From Clostridia bacterium UC5.1-1D2 (GTDB lineage Bacteria > Bacillota > Clostridia > Lachnospirales > Lachnospiraceae), in the NCBI GenBank assembly GCA_001304855.1, contig BBZN01000031.1, positions 1 to 48,450 on the forward strand: 48,450 bases of DNA, given 5' to 3'. Positions within the stretch are counted from its first letter, which is position 1; the number at the start of each line of letters is the position of its first letter. Below the pieces are notes generated by a model. That model did no database searches. It was not told the DNA's origin and worked only from the letters and a program-made list of their open reading frames with translations. This document shows positions 20,398 through 29,561 of this stretch, piece by piece. The translations under genes were made by a program, and so were the position numbers.

Positions 20398-20434
20398 CTC
20401 TCGCAAAATCAGGCGCAGAGATTTCCGGCGTACA
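20398..20434 (-). repeat. Palindromic intergenic element, half copy D
   Basis: About 37 bases matching one end of element copy A (CGCAAAATCAGGCGCA then GATTTCCGGCGTACA). The rest of the element is absent. It lies between the terminator and the promoter of the metal-regulator gene. Confidence 0.65.
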
Positions 20435-20451
20435 TATAAATGAAAAAGGGA

Positions 20452-20479
20452 TTGACATTCTCAGATATATGTATATAAT
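20452..20479 (+). promoter_or_regulatory. Promoter of the metal-resistance module
   Basis: Consensus TTGACA at 20452-20457, a 16 bp spacer and perfect TATAAT at 20474-20479. Confidence 0.88.
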
Positions 20480-20491
20480 GTAAGTATAAAC

Positions 20492-20511
20492 ATATGAACA
20501 ACTATTCATAT
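20492..20511 (+). promoter_or_regulatory. ArsR/SmtB-type operator
   Basis: The sequence ATATGAACAACTATTCATAT carries inverted ATATGAA/TTCATAT half-sites, like SmtB/ZiaR/CadC operators. It sits just downstream of the -10, where a bound repressor would block transcription. The gene it precedes encodes such a repressor, so autoregulation is expected. Confidence 0.8.
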
Positions 20512-20542
20512 AAGAATATGAAAAAGCAGGGAGGTGAATTGG

Positions 20543-20902
20543 ATGGCCATGAATGACGTGGAGTGCTGTGATTTTTATCAGGTCCATGAGGCTGTTGTAA
20601 AGGCGGTTAACGATAAGATGCCGGATGAGGATAAGCTGTATGATCTGGCGGAGATTTTTAAGGTTTTTGGGGATTCCACCAGGATAAAGATTTTATATGT
20701 GCTTTTTGAGTCGGAGATGTGCGTCTGCGACATTGCCCAGCTTCTGAGCATGAACCAGTCGGCTATTTCCCACCAGCTGAGAATACTGAAACAGAACCGG
20801 CTGGTTAAGAGCCGCAGGGAGGGCAAGGCTGTTTTTTATTCCCTGGCAGACGGGCATGTGAGAACCATTATTAACCAGGGCATGGAACATATAGACGAAT
20901 AG
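20543..20902 (+). CDS. ArsR/SmtB-family metal-sensing repressor, CadC/ZiaR-like
   Basis: Intact 119 aa winged-helix repressor that releases DNA on binding divalent metal (Zn, Cd or Pb). It has both known metal-site types. The alpha3N site is CVCD in ESEMCVCDIAQLLSM together with an N-terminal Cys pair (VECCDFYQVH). The alpha5 site is D-x-H then H-x2-E in DGHVRTIINQGMEHIDE, aligned position by position with SmtB. The DNA-recognition helix is NQSAISHQLRILKQNRLV. The ATG at 20543 follows GGGAGG; a GTG 9 bases earlier overlaps that site. It is the first gene of the module with the HMA protein and ATPase. Confidence 0.9.
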   Translation: MAMNDVECCDFYQVHEAVVKAVNDKMPDEDKLYDLAEIFKVFGDSTRIKILYVLFESEMCVCDIAQLLSMNQSAISHQLRILKQNRLVKSRREGKAVFYSLADGHVRTIINQGMEHIDE

Positions 20903-20946
20903 GGAAGTAAAATATTTACACAATATAAATATGGAGGATATGAAGC

Positions 20947-21165
20947 ATGAAAAAGAAATTTAAATTACAGGACCTGGATTGTGCAAACTGTGCGGCCAAG
21001 ATGGAGGACGCCATTAAAAAGATTGAGGGCGTGGCGGACGCCAGCGTGAGTTTTATGACGCAGAAGCTGACCATAGAGGCGGACGCCAGCCGGTTTGACG
21101 AGATTATGAAGAACGTGGTGGATGTGTGCAGAAAGGTTGAGCCGGACTGTGTAATTCTCATGTAG
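20947..21165 (+). CDS. Stand-alone heavy-metal-associated (HMA) domain protein
   Basis: Intact 72 aa protein consisting of one HMA ferredoxin-like domain. The metal-binding CxxC is in LDCANCAAKMEDAI at residues 9-22, and the family's closing strand is LTIEADASRFDEIM. It would act as a cytosolic metallochaperone for the ATPase encoded next. In most CadA/ZntA pumps this domain is fused to the N-terminus of the ATPase; here it is a separate gene, since its own TAG stop at 21163 is followed by 200 non-coding bases. GGAGG lies 9 bases before the ATG. Confidence 0.88.
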   Translation: MKKKFKLQDLDCANCAAKMEDAIKKIEGVADASVSFMTQKLTIEADASRFDEIMKNVVDVCRKVEPDCVILM

Positions 21166-21297
21166 ACGGACTTAGCGTTTCAAAGGGCGGGGTATAAACG
21201 GATCATAGGGGAGGCGGCTTGGTATCCGGTTCGGAGGCCGCCGCCGGATATTTGCGGAACCCTTACTTCCCGGCTTCCTGTTTCGGGGAAGCAGAGG

Positions 21298-21346
21298 ACA
21301 GGCGGCCCCTGCCCGGGAGACAGACAGCAGGCAGCCGCCTGTTTTG
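21298..21346 (+). terminator. Attenuator-like terminator between HMA gene and ATPase gene
   Basis: A 9 bp stem ACAGGCGGC / GCCGCCTGT (21298-21306 and 21334-21342) followed by TTTT-like GTTTTGG, only 20 bases before the ATPase start. It may reduce ATPase expression relative to the repressor and chaperone. Confidence 0.5.
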
Positions 21347-21364
21347 GACAGAAAGGAAATCATT

Positions 21365-23281
21365 ATGACGAAAAAACAGAAGGTAATGCTGGGACGCATC
21401 ATTGCCGTATTTATTATATATATTCCTCTGGCTGTGGCAGGCCATATGGAGGCCCTGCCTCAGGGGCTGGGAACCTGGGGGAAGCGGCCCTTTATCTTAT
21501 TCCTTACACGATTATTGGCTGGGACATCATATTTAAAGCTTTCCGCAATATCAGAAACGGCCAGGTTTTCGACGAAATTTTCTTATGACCGTAGCTACCT
21601 TCGGAGCTCTGGGCACAGGCCAATATTCTGAGGCAGTGGCGGTTATGCTGTTTTACCAGGTAGGGGAGCTGTTCCAGAATTATGCGGTGAACCGTTCCAG
21701 GCAGTCCATCACAGAGCTGATGGATATCTGCCCGGAGTACGCCAATATAGAAGAAGATGGAATCCTTACCCGGGTAGATCCCGACGACGTGCAGGTGGGA
21801 GATATTATCGTGATAAAGGCGGGGGAGAGGATACCTCTGGATGGAGAGGTGGTATTTGGGGAATCCCTGATCGATACCTCGGCCCTTACAGGTGAGTCCG
21901 TTCCGAGAAGAGTGACGGAAGGCAGCGGCATTATCAGCGGCTGCGTTAACGGCAGCGGTCTGTTGAAGGTCCGCGTCACAAAGGAATTTGATGATTCCAC
22001 AGTGGCTAAGATATTGGAGCTGGTGGAGAATGCAAGCAGCAAGAAAGCGCAGGTGGAGAACTTTATCACCAGGTTTGCCAGATACTACACGCCTTTGGTT
22101 GTTATAGGCGCAGTATTGCTGGCAGTTATACAGCCTCTGATCTTCGGACAGACCTGGACGGAGGGCGTCAGGAGAGCCTGTACCTTCCTTGTAATCTCCT
22201 GCCCCTGCGCCCTTGTAATCTCCGTACCATGAGCTTTTTCTCGGGAATCGGCGCTGCCTCCAGACGGGGAGTGCTGGTGAAGGGGAGCAATTATTTAGAA
22301 GCATTGTCCGAGATGAATACCATCGTCTTTGACAAGACAGGTACGCTGACAAAGGGCGAGTTTAAGGTGACGGAGATACGTCCTGCCGGGTACGGGTACG
22401 GTGCGGAAAACGCTGCTGCCCAGGGCGGGGAAAATACCCAAAAGGAGCGGGAGAAGGCTCTCCTGGAACTGGCGGCTCTTGCCGAGAGTTACTCCGACCA
22501 CCCCATTTCCCGGTCCGTCAGGGAAGCCTGGGGACAGGATGTGGATATGAAACGGGTGACGGATACGGAGGAGATCTCCGGACACGGCGTCAGGGCCCAG
22601 ATTGACGGCATGACGGTTCTTGCAGGCAATGGCAAGCTTATGAAGGAGATGAAGGTGGATTATGAGGAGTGCCCCAGCATCGGCACCGTTGTATACGTGG
22701 CTGCGGACGGCATGTTCAAAGGGGCAATTGTCATATCCGATACCATCAAGGAGAAAGCCTTTGAGGCGGTGAAGAATCTGAAAAAAGTCGGCGTTAAGCG
22801 CACCGTCATGCTTACCGGGGACAAAAAGGAAGTGGGGGAGGCTGTGGCGGCAAAGCTGGGGCTGGACGAGGTCCATGCGGAACTGCTGCCCGGTGAAAAG
22901 GTGGCAAAGGTGGAGGAGCTTCTGGCCGGGATGACCGGAAAGGATAAACTTGCCTTTGTAGGAGACGGCATCAACGACGCCCCGGTTCTCTCCAGGGCGG
23001 ACATCGGTATTGCCATGGGAAGCATGGGCTCCGATGCGGCTATCGAGGCGGCGGATATTGTTCTTATGGACGACGATCCTGCCAAAATCGCAGATGTTGT
23101 CCGCATCTCCAGAAAGACCATGTCCATTGTAAAGCAGAATATAGCCTTTGCTCTGGGCGTCAAGGCAGTGGTGCTCCTTATGGGAGCCTTCGGTATCGCC
23201 ACTATGTGGGAGGCCGTATTTGCGGACGTAGGCGTTTCGGTTATTGCAATACTGAACGCCATGAGGGCTTTATCCCTGTGA
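21365..23281 (+). CDS. cadA: P1B-type heavy-metal-translocating ATPase (Cd/Zn/Pb exporter), three frameshifts
   Basis: Membrane pump exporting soft divalent metals using ATP, about 638 aa. Membrane helices near the N-terminus are followed by the actuator motif LTGESVP, the metal-site motif SCPCALVIS (CPC) in the sixth helix, the phosphorylation motif FDKTGTLTKGEF, the nucleotide-site HP in SYSDHPISRSV, and GDGINDAPVLSRADIGIAMG. It has no N-terminal HMA domain; this is supplied by the small gene upstream. Frames break near 21470 (G run), 21576 (A run) and 22229 (one base lost after the CPC motif). Zn/Cd/Pb specificity is inferred from the CPC plus the CadC-like regulator. A bidirectional terminator follows. 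Confidence 0.92.
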
Positions 23282-23292
23282 TAGATAACAAT

Positions 23293-23354
23293 AAAAGCGG
23301 TCCCTTTAATATAAGAGCCGGAAACTTTCCGGTCTTATAAAAGGGGCCGCTTTT
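23293..23354. terminator. Bidirectional terminator between the ATPase and nitroreductase genes
   Basis: Outer stem AAAAGCGG...CCCTTT pairs with AAAGGGGCCGCTTTT, with a second inner hairpin (GCCGG/CCGGT). A-tract on one side and T-tract on the other let it serve both convergent genes. Confidence 0.85.
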
Positions 23355-23401
23355 ACAGCGATGGGCTCAGCCGGTCATCAAAGACGGACAAAGCCTGACC
23401 G

Positions 23402-23968
23402 CTACAAAAGGATATCCTCCAGCTTTCGCTTGGGAACATAGTGCACCTGGTTTTCGTCCCTGTAATAGGCAGTAGGTCCGTCCTTGGGGGCCTCCACCAG
23501 AACCACTTCCTCCTTTGGCCTGCCCAAAGCCACCACCAGGCCTATCTGGTAATGGTCCGGATCCAGCTCCAGAACCTGGAGCAGCTCCTTTCGGTTGACG
23601 CTGCCGATCATGCAGCCGCCGTAGCCTTTTTCCACAGCGCTTAAAAGCAGGGTCTGGGCGGCTATGCCCTCGTCCCACTGGCGGTTCTTCGCAATGGTTA
23701 AGTCTGCCAGTATAATAATATAGGCGCTGGGCCGTTCGCCCTCCCCGGGGCCGTCCCAGTCTTTCAAGGCCGGCCCAGGCCAGGGTGGGATAAACCTGGC
23801 TGCAGCCCTTGCCGTCGCAGATAATTTTGTATTTTAAAAGCTGTCCGTTGGCTGTACTGGCCGTAATCCGGGCCGTATCCACCATATCCAGGAGCTGCTC
23901 ATATGGAATGGAGATATCCTGGTGGAATCTTCGATAGGAGCGGCATTGTGTAACCAAATCTTTAACAT
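23402..23968 (-). CDS. Nitroreductase-family FMN oxidoreductase (two frameshifts)
   Basis: Small NAD(P)H-dependent flavoprotein, about 189 aa. The N-terminal CRSYRRF motif binds the FMN phosphate, ITASTANGQLLKY follows, and the C-terminal half has the nitroreductase signature GYGGCMIGSVNRKEL then IGLVVALGRPKEEVVLV. The start is the ATG at 23968 with AAGGAGG upstream, and the first frameshift falls immediately after it (ATG GTT AAA expected). The second is near 23765, where an extra T seems present. It is 74 bases downstream of the DtxR-family gene on the same strand. The physiological substrate is unknown. Confidence 0.82.
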
Positions 23969-24042
23969 ATTCGTATCCTCCTTCTGACAGTCTTTTACTA
24001 AGATTCTGTACCATAAATCCCTGCCGGCCAAGTTTCCGGCGC

Positions 24043-24436
24043 CTACAGGCGGTCGGCGGCTTTGGGCAGTTCGTTTCCCTGGGTGATATGTTTTTTATGG
24101 CGTCAAAGCTTTCTGCGCTGAGGGTATGCTCGATGCGGCAGGCGTCCTCGGCGGCAGTCTTTGGATCCACCCCCAGGTAGACAAGCCAGTTGGACAGCAG
24201 TGTGTGGCGCTCGTACATTGTATCTGCAATTTTTTGTCCGGCGGCGGTCAGGGTGATATGTCCCTGTTCATCTACTAAAATATAACCGTTTTCTCTGAGG
24301 TTTTTCATGGCTACGCTGACGCTTGGTTTAGAAAAGCCCAGCTCCCCCGCTATATCGATGGAGCGCACATAGGCTGCGCCTGACTGAGCATATGAATGGT
24401 TTCCAGATAGTTTTCTGCTGATTCCTGTATCTTCAA
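24043..24436 (-). CDS. DtxR/MntR-family metal-dependent repressor (two frameshifts)
   Basis: Metalloregulator of about 131 aa. The N-terminal winged helix reads QESAENYLETIHMLSQ then DIAGELGFSKPSVSVAMKNL (recognition helix). The dimerisation/metal part has AGQKIADTMYERHTLLSNWL then EDACRIEHTLSAESFDAI, the pattern of MntR/IdeR with His and Glu ligands. There is no SH3 extension, as in MntR. The proposed start is TTG at 24436 after GGGGGTG. Single bases are missing near 24385 (GG run) and near 24085 (A run); restoring the latter gives the normal end before TAG at 24043. Its divergent neighbour is a FeoB-associated protein, so iron sensing is likelier than manganese (inference). Confidence 0.82.
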
Positions 24437-24479
24437 TAGAATTACACCCCCGATACTAGTAGTTGTTGTGTCAGGTATT

Positions 24480-24508
24480 AGTGTAACACATAAAAAAACA
24501 GTTGACAA
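24480..24508 (-). promoter_or_regulatory. Promoter of the DtxR-family gene, overlapping a divergent promoter
   Basis: On the minus strand TTGTCA (complement at 24503-24508), a 17 bp spacer and TACACT (complement at 24480-24485). Its -35 shares bases with the -35 of the plus-strand promoter at 24502. Confidence 0.5.
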
Positions 24509-24530
24509 GTGACATGGACGGTGATAATCT
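24502..24530 (+). promoter_or_regulatory. Promoter of the FeoB-associated gene
   Basis: A consensus TTGACA at 24502-24507 and a -10 of TAATCT (17 bp spacing) or GATAAT (15 bp spacing). Confidence 0.55.
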
Positions 24531-24544
24531 GAGTACAAAGAAAG

Positions 24545-24562
24545 AGTTAGAATAAACTAACT
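24545..24562 (+). promoter_or_regulatory. Candidate DtxR-type iron box
   Basis: Perfect inverted repeat AGTTAG-aataaa-CTAACT just downstream of the promoter above. TTAG/CTAA half-sites are typical of DtxR-family operators, though the spacing differs from the corynebacterial consensus. A bound repressor would block the FeoB-associated gene. Confidence 0.45.
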
Positions 24563-24686
24563 TATTGGCTGCCGGATGGACATCCGATGCTTCTTGACCG
24601 GTTTTTTCCGTGGAGAAGATGCGTCGTCTGAACTGTTACGATTTTTTTGGGAAATTCCGGAGGCAGACAGAAAAGGAGAGAAGATT

Positions 24687-24860
24687 ATGAATTTACCGAC
24701 ACTCATTATTTTACTTGTACTCATAACTGTAGTGGGAGCGATCATCAGGAAAATGATTAGAGACAAAAGGGCGGGAAAGGGCTGTTCCGGCTGCGGAGGC
24801 GGCTGTTCCGGCTGCCACAGTTCCGCTTCCTGCCATTCCGCCGGCTCCACCCATTCGTGA
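24687..24860 (+). CDS. FeoB-associated Cys-rich membrane protein
   Basis: Intact 57 aa protein: an N-terminal membrane helix (LPTLIILLVLITVVGAIIR), a basic stretch (RKMIRDKRAGK), then a Cys/Gly-rich tail with CSGCGGGCSGC and CHSSASC. This matches the small FeoB-associated family thought to help ferrous iron uptake, perhaps by handling Fe2+ at the pump's cytoplasmic side. AAAGGAGAG lies 8 bases before the ATG. No feoA or feoB is present within the window, so its expected partner is encoded elsewhere. Confidence 0.85.
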   Translation: MNLPTLIILLVLITVVGAIIRKMIRDKRAGKGCSGCGGGCSGCHSSASCHSAGSTHS

Positions 24861-24935
24861 GCGGCGCCCCGATGGGAAATGGGCGCGGAGACTGGGGACG
24901 GCTTCTATACCAGGGCATGAGAAAAACAGAAAGTA

Positions 24936-24973
24936 ACAGGCGCAGCATCCTTGTGCAGGGCGGCTGCGCCTGT
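24936..24973 (-). terminator. Hairpin terminator downstream of potD
   Basis: A 10 bp stem ACAGGCGCAG / CTGCGCCTGT with an 18-base loop in the convergent gap. On the minus strand it is followed by TTACTTTCTGTTTTT, so it probably ends the pot operon. Confidence 0.55.
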
Positions 24974-25006
24974 ATTGTCCCGGAACTGCTGCAGGGACGC
25001 TCAATT

Positions 25007-26120
25007 TTACTCGGATTTGATTTCTTTCCACATATCATTATATATTTTATCCACATCGTCTCCCAGATACTGGATAATCTCGCAGTTGGGAAGGCTGTGG
25101 ATATCCGGGAACAGGGCTTTGTTGTTCTTCACCTCGTCGTCCAGAAGGTCATATGCGCTTGTTGGGGGTGGCGTAGGTGATATACTCAAAGTTCATCTTG
25201 GCAATGTCCGGGCGGCAGAGGAAGTCGATCCATTTTTCGGCGTTCTCCTTGTGCTCTGCGTTAGAGGGGATCACCCAGGAATCGATCCAGTAGTTGGTTC
25301 CCTCCTCCGGAATCACATACTCCAGGTCGTAGTCCAGACCCTGCGCCGCCACCTCGTCCTGGATGTAGAGCATTTCCCCGGAGTAGATTACGCCTACGGC
25401 TGCTTCGCCGCCTATCATTTTATCCCTCACCTGGTCAATCACATAAGCCTGAACCAGAGGCTTCTGCTCAATAAGAAGATCCCGGGCCCGGGCCAGTTCG
25501 TCTGCGTCGGAAGTGTTCAGGGAACAGCCCTCCATCTTCAGAGCAACGGTAAAGGCATCTCTCACGCTGTTCTGCATAAGAATTTCGCCGCTTAGACGCT
25601 CATCCCAGAGATCGGACCACTTGGTGGGCGCCGGAACGCCCAGCTCCTCCAGGCGCTTGGTATTGTAGAGGATACCCATGGTGCCCCAGCAGTAGGGGAC
25701 GGAGTATTTGTTGTCTGCGTCAAAGCCTTTGGAGATGTCCATATACTCCTGGCCTATCTCTGCGGCGTTAGGTATATTGTCGAAGTTCAGCTCTGCCAGC
25801 AGATTGTTCTCGATCATGCGCTGGATCATGTAGTCGGAGGGGCACACCACGTCGTATTTCAGAGCGCCCGCCTGTATAACCGGATACATCTCCTCATTGG
25901 TCTCAAAGACGTCATAAACCACCTGGATGCCTGTCTCTTCCTCAAACATGTCGATGACTTCCTCGTCGATGTACTCGCCCCAGTTATAGACATTGAGCTT
26001 GTTGTCTTCCTTGTTTGCGCTCTCGGCTGCACCGCCGGATTTTCCGCAGCCGGTTAACAAGGCGGCGGACAGCGCCATGGCAGAAGCTGCTGCCAGAGTC
26101 ATTGCCAATTTCTTTTTCAT
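25007..26120 (-). CDS. potD: Spermidine/putrescine-binding lipoprotein (one frameshift)
   Basis: Extracellular polyamine-binding lipoprotein, about 371 aa. The signal peptide ends in lipobox LLTGC, followed by a Ser/Gly/Ala/Glu linker. The mature domain has the PotD opening LNVYNWGEYIDEEVIDMFEE, then YDVVCPSDYMIQRM, KYSVPYCWGTMGILYN and NYWIDSWVIPSNAEHKENA. The start is the ATG at 26120 with AAGGAG upstream. The C-terminal 50 codons are in another frame after about 25163 (TPNKRA-YDLLDDEV expected). It is the last gene of regulator-potA-potB-potC-potD. Confidence 0.92.
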
Positions 26121-26143
26121 AATCGTCTCCTTCACTATACAGT

Positions 26144-26938
26144 TTATTTCTGAACCGGCTTTTTGATGGACCGGAAGTTCACAAAAATCAGCAGTATAAG
26201 CACTGTCAGGAATATGATGGAGGACAGTGCATACATGGACGGACGGATACCGCGCCTTACCTCGCTGTAGATAAGGGTTGACAGGGTGTTGATGCCTGCC
26301 CCCTTGGTAAAATGGGTGATGATAAAATCATCCAGGGACATGGTAAATGCCAGCAGGAAGCCGGAGAGAACGCCGGGCATAATGTCCGGGAATACGACCT
26401 TGAAAAATGCCTGGAGGTGGGTGGCTCCCAGATCCAGAGCCGCTTCATAGGTATTGCGGTCCGTCTGCTTCAATTTGGGCATAACGCTTAATATCACATA
26501 GGGTATATTAAAGGTGATATGGGCTATAAGCACTGTCTTAAAGCGAGGGAAATCCCAAAAGCAATAAAGGCCAGCATCAGTGAAATGCCTGTTACAATAT
26601 CCGCATTTAACATAGGGATATTGGTGATGCCCATAAACAGGGTTCTGGGAACCGGCTTCATGCTGTTTATGGCGATGGCCGCCATGGTGCCGATGACGGT
26701 GGCAATAAGAGCGGATGCGAAGGCACCAAAAGGGTGGTGGTTAAAGCCCCCATAATGGAACGGCTGTCAAACATCTGGGCATACCACTGAAGCGTAAAAC
26801 CGCCCCACTGGTCCTGGACTTGGACTGATTGAAGGACAGCACCATCATAGTGAGAATGGGGGCGTACAAGAAAATCAGTATCAGTACCATGTAAAAGTCG
26901 GATATGATTCTGCGTATGGTTTGAATTCCTTTTGTCAT
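26144..26938 (-). CDS. potC: Spermidine/putrescine ABC permease PotC (frameshifted)
   Basis: Inner-membrane permease subunit, about 265 aa with six predicted helices. The N-terminal helix is FYMVLILIFLYAPILTMMVLS. The cytoplasmic EAA loop reads YEAALDLGATHLQAFFKVV followed by FPDIMPGVLSGFLLAF. The closing helix is IIFLTVLILLIFVNFRSIKK. Frames break at about 26810, 26740 and 26545. The ATG at 26938 overlaps the potB stop in ATGA, showing translational coupling. It pairs with PotB around the PotA ATPases. Confidence 0.9.
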
Positions 26939-27798
26939 CAGAACGCTGTCCCCTCTCCGTTTTTATCGTATTTGGCGATAACCGCCATGCTGATTAAGAT
27001 AAATACCATGAGAACCAGAGACAGGCCGCTGCCCAGGTTCCAGTTGCTTCCCCTGGTGAACTCCTGCTCGATTACATTTCCTATGAGGAGAATCTTGCTT
27101 CCGCCCAGCAAATCCGAGATAACGAAGGTGGTCAGAAGGTACGAACACCATGGTAATGCCGCTGATAATCCCGGGAAGGCTTAAGGGGAACCACACCCTT
27201 ACAAGGCGCTGAAAGCCGTTGGCCCCCAGGTCTTTGGCTGCATTGATGATATTGTCGTCTATCTTTGCCAGCACGTTATAGATAGGAAGGACCATAAAGG
27301 GCAGAAAATTGTAAACCATGCCCAGCACAATGGCTCCCGGTGTGTTGATTAAAGACTGGGTGGGAAGGCCAAGCCAGGAAAGGATTCCATTGATGACCCC
27401 GTTTTTCTCCAGGAGCGTCTGCCAGGCCATGGTGCGAAGCAGGAAATTCATCCACATGGGGAGGATGAAGATAAATACGATAAAGCCGCTGGCAGCCGCT
27501 CCCCGTCCTCTGAGAATCATAGCCAGAGGGTAGGCCAGTATAAGGCAGGCCAGGGTGCTTATGAGTGACAGCCCCAGGGAGAGCACAGGGCCTTGGCGTG
27601 GTCGGAGGCTGTGATGGAGAGGATATTCTCCAGGGTAAAGGCTCCTGTTTTGTCTGTAAGCCCATACCATATAATAAGCAGCAGAGGGATCAGGATAAAA
27701 CCTGTCATCCACACTGCATAGGGGCCTGACAAACCGATTTTGTTCAGAAGCCGGGGAAGGGCCCCTCTTTTATCATTTTCCATTGCTGTGCTATTCAT
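26938..27798 (-). CDS. potB: Spermidine/putrescine ABC permease PotB (frameshifted)
   Basis: Partner permease, about 287 aa. The first helix is [19 protein letters not shown], then [20 protein letters not shown] and [20 protein letters not shown]. The EAA loop is [20 protein letters not shown] then [17 protein letters not shown]. Frames break near 27600 and 27135. The start is taken as the ATG at 27798, which overlaps the potA TAG; ATGs at 27819 and 27783 are alternatives. It is tightly coupled to its neighbours. Confidence 0.9.
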
Positions 27799-28867
27799 TG
27801 ACGCCCAGTGCCTCCTCATCCTCAGAAGCAGGCTTATTCATAATCTGAATTTCAAAGGGCTCCACATGGATACCCACCTGCCGGCCAACCGGGAACATGT
27901 CTGTGGAGTGAACCAGCCATTCAAAACCGTCCGGGGTGGTGACCTCCATCTCATAGTGAACTCCTTTAAAGATGAGGTGGGTCACTACGCCCACCAGGGT
28001 GCCGTCCTCGGGCTTAACAAGGTCGATGTCCTCCGGCCGTATCACCACGTCCACAGGCTTATTATTGCCAAAACCCTTGTCTACACACGGGAATTTTGCA
28101 CCAAAAATTTCCACCAGTTCATCCCGGATCATAGTGCCGGGCACAATGTTGCTCTCACCTATAAAGTCCGCCACAAAGGCGTTCTCAGGCTCATTGTAGA
28201 TCTGTTCCGGGGAGCCCATCTGCTGTATGTAGCCCTGATTCATGACAACGATGGTATCGGACATGGTGAGGGCCTCCTCCTGGTCGTGGGTTACATATAT
28301 AAAGGTGATGCCCAGCTCGTTCTTCAGGCGGATCAGTTCATACTGCATATCCTGACGGAGCTTCAGGTCCAGGGCCCCCAGGGGCTCATCCAGAAGCAGT
28401 ACTCTGGGCTCATTGACAATGGCTCTGGCGATGGCGATGCGCTGCTGCTGGCCTCCTGAGAGGGAGTCCACTGTGCGCTTCTCATAGCCCGGCAGGTTCA
28501 CAAGCTTCAGAGCGTATTTAATTTTGTCCTCAATATAATCCTTCGGTTTGTTCTTAATCTTCAGCCCAAAGGCAATGTTCTCTGCAATATTCATATGTGG
28601 AAACAGGGCGTATTTTTGAAACACGGTGTTCAGCTGCCGCTTGTTGGGAGGGATCTTGGTGGTGTCCTGCCCGTCAAAGATAACGTTTCCCGTATCCGGC
28701 GTGGTAAAACCGCCGATAATGCGCAGCGTGGTGGTCTTGCCGCAGCCGCTGGGGCCCAGAAGGGTTACGAAACTGTTCTCTTTAATGGAAAGGTTCAAGT
28801 CGTCCAGTACCATCTCACCGTCAAAGCTTTTGGATATGTGCTGCAAATCAATTAAAGGCTGGCTCAT
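27791..28867 (-). CDS. potA: Spermidine/putrescine ABC ATPase PotA
   Basis: Intact 358 aa ATPase energising polyamine import. Walker [11 protein letters not shown] near residue 40, Q-loop [11 protein letters not shown], signature [14 protein letters not shown], Walker [14 protein letters not shown]-loop [10 protein letters not shown]. The C-terminal TOBE domain ([17 protein letters not shown]) is typical of the PotA/MalK group and can carry regulatory contacts. The start follows GGAGAACAAATTTC on the coding strand. It lies 29 bases after the cupin/XRE regulator in one operon. Confidence 0.95.
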   Translation of the reverse strand: MSQPLIDLQHISKSFDGEMVLDDLNLSIKENSFVTLLGPSGCGKTTTLRIIGGFTTPDTGNVIFDGQDTTKIPPNKRQLNTVFQKYALFPHMNIAENIAFGLKIKNKPKDYIEDKIKYALKLVNLPGYEKRTVDSLSGGQQQRIAIARAIVNEPRVLLLDEPLGALDLKLRQDMQYELIRLKNELGITFIYVTHDQEEALTMSDTIVVMNQGYIQQMGSPEQIYNEPENAFVADFIGESNIVPGTMIRDELVEIFGAKFPCVDKGFGNNKPVDVVIRPEDIDLVKPEDGTLVGVVTHLIFKGVHYEMEVTTPDGFEWLVHSTDMFPVGRQVGIHVEPFEIQIMNKPASEDEEALGVNE

Positions 28868-28896
28868 GAAATTTGTTCTCCTTTGTCATATAAAAT

Positions 28897-29430
28897 TTAG
28901 AAGCTGGGCGGTGAGCTTACCCACAGGAGGGTGGCTCCGCTTTTACTGGTCAGATAATGTTTTTTATCCGGTGTAAAATAGAAGGATTCGCCTTTTTTAG
29001 CCTTACAGGTCTTGCCGCCGATATGGATGGAGACTGCTCCCTGAAGCACATAGCCGAATTCCTCCCCCTCATGGGGATTATCAGGGTAGGTGGAACCTCC
29101 GGCTTTCAGGGTAAGGAGAATAGGCTCCATTACATTTTTCTGGGCATTGGGGATGATCCATTTAATCTCATTATTTAAGTCTGTGTCTATTTTTTCAAAA
29201 TAATCCTGCCTGCCGAAGACGATCTGCTCATCGGGGGATTCATTGAAGAAATCGCCGATGGTAGTGCCCAGGCACTGAAGTATATCCATAAGAGTGGCGA
29301 TGGAGGGGGAGGTTAAATCCCGTTCCAGCTGGGAGATAAATCCCTTGGAAAGTTCGGCCCTGTCGGCCAGCTCCTCCTGAGTCAGACCCTTGAGCACCCG
29401 CAGTTCCTTTAACTTGCTTCCGATTTCCAT
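28897..29430 (-). CDS. XRE-cupin transcriptional regulator of the polyamine operon (PuuR-like)
   Basis: Intact 177 aa regulator. Residues 1-65 are an XRE helix-turn-helix (LRVLKGLTQEELADRAELSK then GFISQLERDLTSPS). Residues about 100-175 are a cupin (PHEGEEFGYVLQGAVSIHIG and GESFYFTPDKKHYLTSKSG). This layout is that of PuuR, which senses putrescine and represses polyamine genes. It is the first gene of the pot operon, and inverted and direct repeats in its leader are the likely operators. CAGGAGGGG precedes the ATG. Confidence 0.9.
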   Translation of the reverse strand: MEIGSKLKELRVLKGLTQEELADRAELSKGFISQLERDLTSPSIATLMDILQCLGTTIGDFFNESPDEQIVFGRQDYFEKIDTDLNNEIKWIIPNAQKNVMEPILLTLKAGGSTYPDNPHEGEEFGYVLQGAVSIHIGGKTCKAKKGESFYFTPDKKHYLTSKSGATLLWVSSPPSF

Positions 29431-29444
29431 ATGGCCCCTCCTGG

Positions 29445-29508
29445 TTTGTAAAGTCTATACAAAAAGTTTACAAATACTAACTGACTATAAAAATAAGCAA
29501 AAAGTTTA
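29445..29508 (-). promoter_or_regulatory. Operator-like repeats in the pot operon leader
   Basis: An inverted repeat TTTGTAAA-14 bp-TTTACAAA (29445-29474) and an 11 bp direct repeat CAAAAAGTTTA (29460-29470 and 29498-29508), all between the promoter and the regulator's start codon. Likely binding sites for the XRE-cupin regulator. Confidence 0.5.
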
Positions 29509-29533
29509 GTAATAATAAACAAGCGCGATTCCC

Positions 29534-29561
29534 ATTATACAGTAAATTCCTTCTATGTCAA
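29534..29561 (-). promoter_or_regulatory. Promoter of the pot operon
   Basis: On the minus strand consensus TTGACA (complement at 29556-29561), a 16 bp spacer and perfect TATAAT (complement at 29534-29539). Transcription would start near 29527 and run through the operator-like repeats. Confidence 0.85.
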
